Shown piece after piece: positions 23,930 to 35,137 of a stretch of 64,000 bases of DNA (its first letter is position 1; the number at the start of each line of letters is the position of its first letter). The notes below the pieces were generated by a model, which saw nothing but the letters and a program-made list of their open reading frames with translations, did no database searches and was not told where the DNA came from. The position numbers and the translations under genes were made by a program. This stretch comes from Glycine soja. Taxonomy: Eukaryota > Streptophyta > Magnoliopsida > Fabales > Fabaceae. Where the stretch lies: contig NC_041010.1 in NCBI RefSeq assembly GCF_004193775.1, forward strand, positions 41,219,562-41,283,561, in the 5' to 3' direction.

Positions 23930-25156
23930 CATTAGGTAGAAACACTTCCAATGCCACCACAAGGTCAAACAATAGAGAGTTTCGTGAAATTCCATCGTCT
24001 TTTTTGGAGTTTCAGATTGTGTATCGATGAGTTTCAATATTGCAAGTTTGTAGTTCAAGTCAATGGAACATGATGACGACAATAAAATCATTTTAATAGC
24101 CTTTTTCATTGTCGAGAGTGAAACAACAGAAACATGGTTCTTCTTTCTCAAAAATTTGAAAAGGCATGTCACCTCACAAGATGGTTTATGTTTGATTTCA
24201 GACAAGCAAGAGTTAATAAAAAATGTCTACTCAAAACGTGATAGTGGGTGGACGACACAAAATTTTGTGCATGTGTTATACATTTGACACATTGTATGAA
24301 ATTACATGAGGAGGTTCAAGAACAATGACATCAAAAAACTAATTATCAATATAGGTGAGTGTTAAACTTCTTTCTCTTCATAGTAAATATCACTTAATTT
24401 TGTATTACGAATAATAATTGAAATTGTATGTTTATAACTACTCAGAATATGCAAGGATGAAGCCTCAATTCAATCACTATTATAACACTCTGAGGGAGGA
24501 GGCATAAGCTGACTAGCAATTAATTGACTTAAGGAGATTCCGTGAGAAAAGTGGACTATCCCATAGGATGGTGGCCAACGATGAGAATACATGACCACCA
24601 ATCTTGTTGAGTCAATTAATTTGGTACTAAAAAAACACAAAATTTGTCAATATGTTTGCTAGTAAAATCAACCTATATAGGGTGTAATACATTATTCAAT
24701 CAAAGAGGAAGATGAGTCACAACAACGATTACATTTAGCCAAATTTATACACAATTACTAAACAAGACTATGAACAACACACAAAGAAAGAAAGGCTCTC
24801 ACATTATTCTTGAGTTCGATCGATGTGACACGCGATTCTTAGTCCAAGAGATAATTAACCCAAGAAAGGTTCGGCTCGTTGGAAATTTCATGGTCAGACT
24901 AGATGAAATATGGTGTGCCTGTGATAAATTCCAAAAAGTGCACATGTCTTGTTCTCATGTTGTTACTGCTTGTAAGCATGCTCACCATGAGTATAAAAAC
25001 TATATACATCTTGTCTATATGTTGAAAAGTGTCTCCAACGTATATAGAGAATTGTGCAACGAAACATATTGGTCACCATGTCACAAGCCAAAGATAAAAA
25101 GAAATTTTAAAGGTCGTCATGTCTCCTCTTATATACACACTGAAATGGACATCTGA
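23930..25156 (+). pseudogene. Mutator-like (MULE) transposase core and SWIM finger, remnant
   Basis: Plus-strand fragments follow MULE transposase order. FHRLFWSFRLCIDEFQYCKF then VQVNGT (about 23990-24070) spans the first catalytic position, but the usual Asp is Asn. After a frameshift and a short deletion come IILIAFFIVESETTETW and QDGLCLISD (24063-24220), carrying the second catalytic Asp. Next are VLYI-stop-HIV-stop-NYMRRFKNNDIKKLI (to about 24350), then GT...AG intron-like sequence, and a run with stops ending in the open frame 24770-25156. That last frame holds the SWIM zinc finger WCACDKFQKVHMSCSHVVTAC (C-x-C...C-x-H) and a typical SVSNVYRELCNETYW tail. At least three in-frame stops and two frameshifts make it dead. 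No terminal inverted repeats could be located by eye. Confidence 0.8.
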
Positions 25157-28100
25157 GAACCGGATCAACTAAAATGATATTTCATGTGTTGCATCTCCGG
25201 CCATTCAAAAAACAAATATCTCCATCATGTAGGCTCAAGCCAACAACACAAATTTTATATCATATCTTGTTTGTTAAATATGTTTTTTTTAATTTCAATT
25301 AATTTTTTGATTAATTATGTATTTTCATAATCAAATAAAATAAAAATATAAAAGTTTTTAACTCTTAAAAAAATGATAAAACATAAAATATGCAAAAAGA
25401 TTAACAACAACATATGTAAAATAATATTATTTTCAGTTTAAACAACATATAAATATAGACAATTAATAGCACAAAAAAATTAAAAATAAAATGAAAAAAT
25501 AATTTAAAAACAAATAAAATAAAAAATAAAACAGTTAAGAAATCAATTTCTCAAGAACTGATTTTTTAACTTAAAGAAAAAAAACAAAAGATGAAAATTC
25601 ATCTTTAATAGTATTTTGTATCATTCACATAAATGATATTTTAGATGTATTATTTGAATAAATAATTAATTTATTTGTATTCTTTGGATAAAAATATTTG
25701 TGATCTCCCCCATTCGCTCTTAACCTCACTTAATTTGTGGGCTACACATGCAAATATATATAGAAAACATAATTCGAAAGAATAGTGCTAGTAACATTTC
25801 TTTAAAGTTTAAACATATATATTTCTTTTGGATAATTTTTTATTAATAATTAAAATTTATTTTAAAAACATAAAATTGAGTGAGTCTCACTTTTTTATTT
25901 AATGAGTTTTATTTATAATTTTATAATTTTTAATAAATTTTATAACCAAGATAGAGAGTGTATAAAAAAAAAGAAAGTATTACTAACATTTCTAAAAAAC
26001 AAATGAATAAGTATGTAAAGTGAAACAATCAAAGTTGAGTTTTCATTTTTTATTATTATTATTAGTATATATTAATATTTATGAATCGCATATTCTTATG
26101 TTTGAGTTTGCTCGAGCACTGTCCAAAAGCAATCGATCGAACACCACGAATTAATGGAGGAGCAAGGCTACGCATACATGATAAATTCTTTACACTTTTA
26201 CAACCTCCTCTTGTTATTTTAGTATCATTTTTGTTTTCTTTGCTTTTAGATTAGACGAGCTTGCTTTTTATACCTAATTAAAAGAATTCAGAAGTTCCGT
26301 TTAATAATATATGATCTTTGATTGTATATTACATATATAAAAGGGTTTCCACTTTCCATGCTGCATGCAGACAGCATACTATGGTAGTGTGCTGATGGGT
26401 TATGGTAGTTTATATAAGGTCGCAGTCCGCAGATTTAAATATGTCACTATATATCATCGTTATATTTTTTTTTTAAAAAAACACAAACTACTGTATACCA
26501 AAACTACGTATGCAAATGAATGCTCTGATTCATTGAATTGTGTTAATTAAATGGTAACCAAGATGAAGATGTTTTTTTTTCCCTTAATCTTTCGGTTCAT
26601 AAAAAAAAAGAATTCTAATTAATTTAGAATTCGAACCCAAAGATAATAAAATCTGATGAAAGATTATTTTTGTCAAAAATCAAACTTAAATAATTTTCCA
26701 ACAAAATAAAACCCTGCTATAAGTAAATGCTTGAGTATATAATTCGCTGTGCGAAGTACTCACAAAAGGGATAAACTATGTAGATTCCTTGTTATTCCAC
26801 AGTTTTGGGGAATGCTATATAGAAAGGAAGATTTTGTCAAATTTGACTCTGTCTCTGAGTATTAGTCTTCAATTGCTTGGAAACTTTTAATTTGATCTAT
26901 GTATATCTCTGGATGAACAGATTGCGTGGAAGTGCACAAATTCAATTAAACCTCTTTCGTTGCCAACTAATTACTTAGTCAATTGATCAAGTATTTGTAA
27001 CAACCACATGCTTTATTGCTCCAGCACAAAAATGCTATCAATATGTTTTCTTATTAATATTATTTATCATTAAATCACATTTTATATTCGTTATAAAACT
27101 ATTTTAAAATTATTGAACAAGTAAAGAACATAATTCAATGGTAAATTTTTTTATAAAAAAGGTATTGGCAATTCTCATGTTCCATTGCTTGCACGTTTGT
27201 TCTTGTTCCCATTCCATATGGCTCGATCATATCATCGGTTGAATAATATTTCTTCTAAAAAAATTATGATATTAAAAAATTTATAACTTCAATCAATTAA
27301 ACTAGATCTCTTTAATATATTTCTTCTAAATTTTAGAAAAAATAAATATTTATTAATAGTGAAAAATTATTAGATAATTTAGTATCATCATAATTTTTTT
27401 ATTAATTTTCATGACATAAAGTATTAATATTTTTTTTTATAAATTGAAAATTTAAAATATATGAGATTAAAAATTGATTAAGACCATTAATATATGATGG
27501 TGTTGATCTACCTAATAACTATATCCCATTGAAAAAGATGAAGCAAGTGGGACACATCTCTCTCTTTACTAGTGATTTTGAGAATTTTGGCATTGAAACA
27601 CAGGGAGTAATATGTAGTACTAAATAATAGATAAATAAATAAAAGCTGGTTGGGTGAGAAAAATAAAATTTTGTCTTTGTGGGGATACTGCAGCTGAAAA
27701 GCAACTTTTGAAATAGTAGAGGGATGAGCACTTGAACAGTGATTTTCCTGGGAAAGTAATGTAGATGCCAAAACTGAATGTATTGTCCGACGTGTGAGAC
27801 CGCCCCTTTTGACGTATATCCATTTATCCAATTGTGACTGATGAGAGGGAACCATTTGATTCATACATTGACATGATTGCCATTTTAGCTTTAAATCGTG
27901 GCCACGCATTAATCGAACTAGCGTAGAGTAGATAAATGATAAACCTCCCAACTGTAGGAATTTTCTTTTAGATCATGGTTATGATAGTCTGAGTTTGTAT
28001 TATATGATATATGATGATTCATTTCTCTTGAGGGTCTAAATTCTTAAAAATTATATTTATTTAGCAAAATTCCTTCTAGTAAACATAACACGTGAAGAGC

Positions 28101-30600
28101 ACTAAGCCCCACGATAAGAAAGGGTAAAGAAAGCGACTTGGACCCTTTTGAGATCATCCAATTGGATACAAGTTGCCAACTTGATACTAAAGAAAGGCGA
28201 AAACTTGGAGATAGAGAGCGACAAGGAGGAATAGAAGCTACAAAGACTAGCTTTTTTAGAGGAGGGAAATGCTCAATTGCTGGTGTGTCTGAAGAATCTT
28301 TTTAGTCCAAATTGAAGCATTTCCTTTTCCTTTTCATTTTGCTAGTTCATTATTGGCTCTTCTGTGAGTAAAAAGTAGTGGCCACAATCACAAGTAAAGG
28401 CCTCCTAAAACCAATGAAATGAAAATGTAGGGCCAAAAATATAAAATGAAGTCCAATCATATTTCTTTGCTGTTCGAAAATGCTCCTGTTAGAAATTTGG
28501 AAAAGATTTTATGTATAAAAAAATGGATCAATAGAGGTTGTCTCTTTTTATTTTTTAAGTATTTTTTATATGTGAAGAAGGTAACATAAAATAAAAGATA
28601 AAGATGATTATATATAATATTATATACATGTTCAATGATAAAAGTTAAAAAAAATATTACCCAATAAGTGTAACTAACAATATACTAAGTTTGTGAAAGA
28701 AAACATGAATTTAATTTTTGTAGAACATATCTTTAATGAAGAATGAAGAGTTTTATGTTTAAGCCTCAAATGAATGTTAGTATGATAGTTAAAAATATAA
28801 AATTATTAGAAAGATATTATATATGTGTGTGTGTGTTATTTTTATTTTAATTTATCGTTAAAATTTGAATTATATAAAATTTAATATTTTACATAATCAT
28901 CTATATACGTTAAGCCACATATAAGTAACTAATAATATAAGGTTGGCCCTTATGTTCCAAGTTGTGACTTTTGAGAGAGAGATTGTTTTGCAAATTGAGC
29001 AGATGGCTACTTTGAGAGTATGAGTATGAGCCATCCATTTCAGCCAATTTGCTGATAAACCTATCACAATCACCACTAACCACTTCCCATTTCCCAAATG
29101 AATTTGGTACATATAAAAATTAATATACATGTAAAATAAGAAAATATCAATATATATTGTTGATTACAATTAAAATTATTAATCATTTTAATTAATTTTG
29201 AATTTATAAAAAAATATTTATATTCTAATGTTACGCCCCTCACATAAATAAATAATCTCAAAACGGAAATACTCGTTTGATTCTAAAATAGGATGCTTTC
29301 GTTTTGTGGGGCCATAAAAGTTGAATCTTATTGTTGTATGTATTGTAAACGTGTTCACAATATCTACGTGGAATGGTTTGTCCCATTGTACTTCCATTTT
29401 CGAACGAGCACACTGCGTAGTGTTTTGAAAGTGATAAAATGTTTTGATTCAGATAAATTGCAGAATCGATCTGAAAAGAAAAACGATCAAAGAATCCACA
29501 AAATCGGTTGAAAATTGGTAGTCCAATGAAAAATATTTAACATAATTTATTTACATTTTTCTTTAAATGAAAAATTAACTTCAATTATTTTGTCACTCTT
29601 TATTTTATATGTAAACTTTTGTTATTGTTAGTGAAATTGTTATGTACTGTGAAACTTAAACTTAAGTATTGGAGTATGTTAAACTTTGATATGTATTTGG
29701 AATGTTAATAACTTATAAAATTTTGGTTTTTTATAAAAAAAAACTAGCATTATAAAGTTATAGTGGTATATTATTAATTATTATTATTATTTTATTAATC
29801 CCTGTTTAACCATAATTCAACCACAGTTAATCTATTAACTTGACCAATTTAATAACCAATACAATTTGAAAAACATGCTTTTACCCAAGCATCTTCAACA
29901 ACTAAAGTTATTTTACTCATTTTGAATGAGTCTTATTATTATGTTACGTTAATTTTAAGAGTTTTGGTAAAAAAAAATCACTCTAATGAACATGGCTTGG
30001 GATGCTAGGCCATGGTCGTAGGGCTCTCTGTTTGCAGGCACTGGGTCAATGACTTAATGGGTGTCAGCCATTTTCAATTCTTATGAATAAAAAAAAATCA
30101 AAAAGCTATAGTGAAATGTATTTTGTTCATAATTATTCACAATTTAATTATAGTGTATTTGTATATCTATTGGGAAAATCAAAATCGTAGTTTAAGCAAA
30201 AGGTACAAGAAACACCTTTCACTGAAAATCCAAACATGTTATCAGTTCTTGATTTCATCGGGCTATTCGTCCAGAAGAACCCATAAACAACTTGACTTGG
30301 GTTATCAAATTATCAACCTTTGCTTTAAGAGTTAGACATCATCACCCTTGAATACATACACCCTAAATTTTCACTTATGTACCTTCTTATTTTTAGAGGA
30401 ATCAGGAATCAAACTCGCAACTAAAATAAAATTGATATATTGAGATGCTGAAACAAATTTTACAAAGCACACCAATGAAAGAATCTAACTAACCATTTGA
30501 AATTGTTAATAAAAGCAATTAGTTAAAGTTGTTACTTTATAATAAGAACTACTTTCAAAATCATTGATATAAAATTCTAACAATTTTACTGCAATTTGAA
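25157..30600. other. AT-rich intergenic DNA, no gene supported
   Basis: Mostly AT-rich without exon structure. A 147-codon minus frame at 27508-27951 lacks family resemblance and turns into simple hydrophobic sequence. A GC-richer patch at 28080-28470 holds a 69-codon stop-free plus frame (28096-28302) that lacks an ATG. None is called a gene. Confidence 0.45.
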
Positions 30601-30613
30601 GAAAAGTATTTAG

Positions 30614-30620
30614 AAAAAAA
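30614..30620 (-). terminator. RNA polymerase III terminator of tRNA-Met
   Basis: Seven A on plus (seven T on the tRNA strand), 26 bases past the 3' end of the tRNA gene, the usual stop signal for Pol III. Confidence 0.75.
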
Positions 30621-30645
30621 GTGACAGCTCAAAATATATTGCATT

Positions 30646-30730
30646 TGGGGTGAGAGAGGCTCGAACTCTCGACCTCAGGATCACTCAGAAGCTATGAGAC
30701 CTACGCGCTAGCCAACTGCGCCACCACCCC
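30646..30730 (-). tRNA. Elongator tRNA-Met (CAU) with 11-nt intron
   Basis: On minus, a full cloverleaf: acceptor GGGGTGG pairs with TCACCCC, followed by discriminator A. The D arm is GCGC...GCGC, and the T arm is GAGAG-TTCGAGC-CTCTC. The anticodon CAT (plus 30694-30696) sits in loop CTCATA|A. An 11-base insertion (plus 30682-30692) one base 3' of the anticodon is the canonical nuclear tRNA intron position; elongator tRNA-Met and tRNA-Tyr are the two plant tRNA families known to carry introns. Mature length is 74. Boxes A and B (GTTCGAGCC) are intact, and a T7 terminator follows, so the gene should be active. Confidence 0.97.
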
Positions 30731-30797
30731 ATATTGGTATTTATCTGACATGTATAAATAAAATAAAAAGTATAAACTACTGTAGCATTATTACACT

Positions 30798-30809
30798 TCA
30801 CACGTGTGA
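30798..30809. promoter_or_regulatory. Palindromic G-box
   Basis: A perfect 12-base palindrome, TCACACGTGTGA, contains CACGTG, the G-box bound by bHLH (including MYC2-type) and bZIP factors. It lies 68 bases from the 5' end of the tRNA and about 60 bases before the first ATG of the leader exon of the rightward gene. Confidence 0.5.
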
Positions 30810-31583
30810 TTTCGTTAGCAGGAAACTTTGTGTCCTGAACAAGACCAAACTGTGTGCTAGGTTTGTCATGTTTTTCTTCTGTGTCTTGACGAACCTAAAT
30901 ACCATTCCTTACAGTTTCAAACACTTGTTCTTCATCTTCTTCTTCTCTTTTATACCTTTCTTTCTCTGTGGATCTACACCGACTAAGGTAATTAACTCAA
31001 CACCTTTCTCTTATGCATTTTCTCCACCTTCCAATCACTCGTTAAATATATATACCTACAACCATTTCTCCTTGGAACGTTAAAGCTTCTGTCTTGCAGA
31101 GCCACTTGTTCCATATCCATGTTTGTGTGTTTTAAATCTGTTTTTTTAATCTAATTTGAGGATGAAACCCCTCTCACTTTGACCCCTTTAGGTGGCTAAT
31201 TTTGCAAGGTTCAATTGCTATCTGTTTTGTTGCATAACCCTATGACTGCAACCGTGTTGTCACTAATTAAAGTTCCCATTTTTCTTGCATGATTTCTTCC
31301 TGGTGCCACATTATAGACTGTTACTACTTACTAGGATAACTTTAATTATTTGTTTTTTTTTTATGATCTGGGTTTTCTAATTATTTAGTAGTTGCACATT
31401 AACATGTACTCATGTTGGGATTGCATTCTATGATTTTTTTTTCAAAAGTGGACGCCCAGGAGCTGCATCTCAAGTGGTACTAAGTCTTAGGAACTGTATT
31501 GTCTAAACCTCAGTGAGGTGGCTTTGCATGTACTGTAGTTAATCCTCATTTTCCCTCCCCATACAAACTTATACACCTCCCTT

Positions 31584-31759
31584 CAAGGTTGTAAACTGCT
31601 GTCTTGGTCACAGGCACGGTCACGGTGGTGGTTTCTTCCTTGACATTGCAGTCAAATGCAGTTGCAATTGCAGTCAATGCGCAGCAACGGTTTGGTTGCA
31701 AAGAGACTAAAAAATGTCGTGGCTAAATTGCGGTCTGCGACCGTTTTTTCACAACCTTG
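31584..31759. mobile_element. MITE-like element, about 176 bp
   Basis: Nine-base perfect terminal inverted repeats, CAAGGTTGT at 31584-31592 and ACAACCTTG at 31751-31759, bound a segment much richer in G and C than its surroundings (GCGGTC / GGTCACGG motifs). The bases next to each end are CTT on both sides, a possible 3-base target duplication, too short to be decisive. It lies in the leader intron of the 169-residue protein gene. Confidence 0.5.
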
Positions 31760-32198
31760 CTTTATTTATAACTGAAAAGTGGAAAAAAAAAGTCTTAGAA
31801 TTGGTCCACATTATGTCTGCAGGATGTCCTTATTTACCTGTTCAAGTGTCGCTTGTCTTTTGGTCGTTTTGTTTTCTTATTTGGAAGAGAAAACACAATG
31901 GAACCTACTTGCTCGTTTTTTGTAAAATTTTTTGATGAATTTGCAGTTAAATGCCTGTATTTATTTGTATATTTACTATTGTTATTTTTTATGTCTAATG
32001 AAGCATCTATGGATAATAAGATGAGTGGTTGATGACCTATTAAGATCCCACATCAGCAGAGTATATGACCAAATTGTCCTTTATAATAACTTGGGTGATC
32101 CTTCATCTTGAACTAGTTTTGTAGGTTGAGTTAGGTTTAGTCCATTTTCATCTAATACAAACTTTTGAAAGAGGTTTCATCTTCCTTTGTTGTTATCA

Positions 32199-32550
32199 AT
32201 GTTGTTAAAATAGCCACTATAGTGGCGCTATTGCATTGCAGAATTTCTTGGATCCACAATTGCTACTCTGTCCACTATTGTGAACGAGTGGTTGCGACAG
32301 TCATCCTTCATCTATTTATCATCTTTGACGAGTCTCCATCCAATTGAACTTTGAGTTAATATTATGTTATTTTTTATGCATTTTATTTTTATTTGCATAC
32401 AACTTAATTTTTTATACATATATAATTGATAATATCATACACTTCAATTGCTATGCGACTTCTGCTATTGGCCTACAATTTTATACACAATATGATATAG
32501 CAGATTATTGGCTTTCCACCATTTTCCGATGATCTGCAATTTATAACACT
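32199..32550. mobile_element. MITE-like element, hAT-type, about 350 bp
   Basis: The left end reads ATGTTGTTAAAATAGCC and the right end, reverse-complemented, AGTGTTATAAATTGC: imperfect inverted ends of a non-coding element with repeated 'tagcg/tatagtgg' cores, common in legume introns. Flanks TGTTATCA (32191-32198) and GGTTGTCA (32551-32558) agree at 6 of 8 bases, as expected for an aged 8 bp hAT-style target duplication. Exact ends are approximate. Confidence 0.4.
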
Positions 32551-33379
32551 GGTTGTCATAAGACTAATAATCTGGGAAGGTTCACCTCTTCTGGTGAATG
32601 ACTGCCTCTAGTCTCTATAGCATTTAATTCAAGAGTATCATAGTATTTTATTTATATAGCACTTTCAAAGGTTCACCTCTTCTGTTTGCTGCTTATAGTC
32701 CCAAAACTAACAGTTAGCAAATTAGGTGGCTAGTTCTAAGTTCTTTTACAATTCTGACTATTTGCTCCTTTTAGCACCACAATCGGCTAGTTAGATGGCT
32801 AGGCTCTCAGAGTATTTTAGTTTTATCAATAAGATGCTAAAGGCATGTCTTGCATGAACTACAAATGCTCCGACCCTTTTGGTGCTGTGTGCCTTTTCAT
32901 GCCTTTGAGTACACTGTGATGGGATTTTAGGGAAAATAATATAAAAAGAGGAGAGAATCAGCACTCTGCATAAATGGCAGGATAGTTTTTACATTTTGCA
33001 GGGGTGGTATAATTTTTTTTTGTTCCATTATTGGCATTTCTTTGGCTTTCATAACATGTATATTTTTTTCAAATTTTAACTTATCCATTTTTCCTTGAGG
33101 TTGTGGATGGGGCCCTGCCAGAAAAGTGGTCTCCCGATGAAGTGCAGGCACTATTTTGAAGTAGTTTTTCTCAACATTATTTGTTGGTGATTGTATAATA
33201 TGATTAATTGCAATACTGGAGAGGCTACTGAAGCCTAAAGGGATGTAATATAGACTAAAAGGCTTGATTGCTCTAATAAAAATATCATATGTTTGCATCA
33301 CGAGTAATGACATGACATGATTTTCTGGATTCCATCCCTTGCTGACTTGATTGCTGCAGATGCTAGCCGTATTCTAAAA

Positions 33380-33889
33380 ATGGAAAACAATCAAAGTGCT
33401 GCAGGAACACAAGATAGTTCTATGATGAAGTCTGTTGATCAAAGAGCACGATCAAAAGGGCGCAATGACATAATGACTCAACGTCTGAAGAATCGAGAGA
33501 GACAACGAAGATATAGGGCACGTAAGCGTCTAGAAGCCGAAACAAAGAAGTCATTTGTTGTGGAAGAGACACCAGCTGTGCAAGTTGAACTACAACCAAA
33601 CAGGAACCCCAACAACAACTTCGTGACCCGTATCTATTGTAAACGAGATTGGAAAAAGGACGCAAGACGGGCCCATATTTTAAAGCATCAACAAATGAAT
33701 GGATTCATTGATCGTCCAGCCATAACTAGTGTACCTGAGGTGACATGCTTAGCCATTGGAAACAAGTCAGAAACAGTGCCAGAGAGGGAAATTCAGTCTG
33801 GATCTTCTGGTGTTGCTAGTACTGATGCTCCTAGAGTGGTGCTGGGTCGAAGAGATTGGAAAGCAGAAGCTAGAAGAAAGAAAAACTAG
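33380..33889 (+). CDS. Small basic protein with orphan bZIP-like basic region, function unknown
   Basis: A frame of 169 residues from ATG 33380, the first ATG in frame after the proposed splice acceptor (33358-33359). Extending further upstream would read intron. Residues 35-50 (RLKNRERQRRYRARKR) carry the N-x7-R spacing of a bZIP DNA-contact region (N38...R46). No leucine heptads follow, so a classical zipper is absent. The motif [KR]RDWK-x2-ARR occurs twice, at 88-97 and at the C-terminus 157-166, separated by a polar, probably disordered stretch. No signal peptide or membrane segment. The highly basic content suggests a nuclear protein that contacts nucleic acid, which is inference. I do not know a name for the family. 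A 5' leader intron is likely (separate entry). Confidence 0.8.
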   Translation: MENNQSAAGTQDSSMMKSVDQRARSKGRNDIMTQRLKNRERQRRYRARKRLEAETKKSFVVEETPAVQVELQPNRNPNNNFVTRIYCKRDWKKDARRAHILKHQQMNGFIDRPAITSVPEVTCLAIGNKSETVPEREIQSGSSGVASTDAPRVVLGRRDWKAEARRKKN

Positions 33890-34701
33890 TTGACTCGCCA
33901 TTTCTTCTTTTAAAAAAAGTATTTAGCACAGTGAGCTTTCTGTTGTATTATAGAACATTATATAATGTAAAGAATGCTGGATAACCGCTGTTCCATTACC
34001 TGGCAGGCTTTGAAATTATAAACACCGAAGAAAATCTGTCTCTTTTACTAAGTTACTCATTCATACTTTTCATTGCAGACGTAGAAAGGGCATTACAGAA
34101 CATACCTAGCTGACTTTGGTCATTGCTTGATAATTGGCACAGAGCTAATTCATAAGACCATCCCCACGGTGAAAAAAAATTATATGACATGCTATGTATG
34201 CATGAAGAGTTTTCGAGTTTTCATTAGTGCAAAGCATGTTTAACAGACAAGCTACCAATCTTCCTTGTTCTTGGTATCTTGTTTTTATCTAATGTAAAAG
34301 ACTAGAATGCCTGTAAATTATCGTGTTATGTTTTTCCTTAGATCATGTTGGTTATCAATATTCATTGGATACAAACATTAGATCTAGTATACTAACGTAC
34401 ACAGCAGAATCCAGAAAGGTTGATTTAAAAATGGGATGAATTAATAAATGGAACCACCAGTTACAAAGAATTCAAAGGAGGAATGAAAAACAAAAACCAC
34501 AAGGGATGTGAATTATATATGGTGCAAAAAAAAAGCGCTCATAACTTGTACAAAGCGCTTGAAACACCATACTTTTAATCATGTACAACAACAGTACCCC
34601 CCATGTCCAATCTTTACATCCCCACCACAAACAAAATATACACAATGCAGAAAAGGACCAAATATAACACAAGCAAGGAAACATAGAACAATAATCTGAT
34701 C

Positions 34702-35034
34702 TCAGTGGCAACTTACACCCTGATCTTGCGTTTCAGCAACATCCTCAAAACTCCAGTTTCTTCTCATTCCACTGCTGCGCACCAACTTTGGTCCTGCGCT
34801 GCCGGAAGGATAAGGAACGTCTCCGGTGCTATAATTGCGGCGATGGTCAGCCTTAACCTTGGCCACCGCCCCGCCTTTTGGTAGCTCACATTTGGTTGTT
34901 GATGATGACATGTTACTTGACCAGCTTCTATTAACCTGTTTGCATATTTTCGTGTATTCCTTTTCCACAAATAACTCGCCATAGGAGTCTGTCCTTTGAA
35001 GAAGCTGGCTGCATGTGAGGCAATTGAGACTCAT
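34702..35034 (-). CDS. Small plant protein of unknown function, 110 residues
   Basis: A single minus-strand frame. The frame stays open 10 codons upstream, but these begin with TTG, and the first ATG is 35034 (MSLNCLTC). The protein starts with a C-x2-C pair (C5, C8), has a Ser/Lys-rich middle, and ends with a compact block, GDVPYPSGSAGPKLVRSSGM then RRNWSFEDV (71-99), that looks conserved among plant proteins of this kind. No signal peptide or membrane helix. A TATATATAAA box lies about 95 bases upstream. The gene converges on the 169-residue protein gene. Function unknown. Confidence 0.75.
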   Translation of the reverse strand: MSLNCLTCSQLLQRTDSYGELFVEKEYTKICKQVNRSWSSNMSSSTTKCELPKGGAVAKVKADHRRNYSTGDVPYPSGSAGPKLVRSSGMRRNWSFEDVAETQDQGVSCH

Positions 35035-35127
35035 TGTGTTGTTGATTTCTTGTGTCTCAAGCAACCAAGACCAGCTCTTCCTTATGTTGGTAGGAAGGTT
35101 GGTGGAATTGAGTGGGAAGAGAATGAG

Positions 35128-35137
35128 TTTATATATA
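35128..35137 (-). promoter_or_regulatory. TATA box of the 110-residue protein gene
   Basis: On minus the sequence reads TATATATAAA, 94 bases before the ATG at 35034, followed by a C/T-rich leader (CTCTTCCCACTC). Confidence 0.55.

Larger units (their letters stand above)
30868..33359 (+). other. Leader exon with upstream ORF, and leader intron, of the 169-residue gene (inferred)
   Basis: A T/C-rich exon ending ACTAAG at 30987 is followed by GTAATT, a good donor. TGCAG at 33355-33359 is a good acceptor 20 bases before the coding ATG, implying a leader intron of about 2.37 kb (30988-33359). An ATG at 30868 opens a 40-codon hydrophobic frame in the exon. If spliced as proposed, it runs five more codons and stops at 33372-33374, five bases before the main ATG. 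The intron holds two MITE-like elements and a 17-base direct repeat (32577-32593 and 32668-32684). The splice assignment is inference. Confidence 0.5.

Noticed and set aside
23924..24205. 93-codon minus frame as part of the plant mobile domain remnant
   Set aside because: The plus strand of the same bases gives the MULE motifs FWSF, VQVNGT and ESETTETW, so this frame is antisense.
27508..27951. 147-codon minus frame
   Set aside because: No domain, ends in low-complexity hydrophobic sequence, overlapped by two other minus frames.
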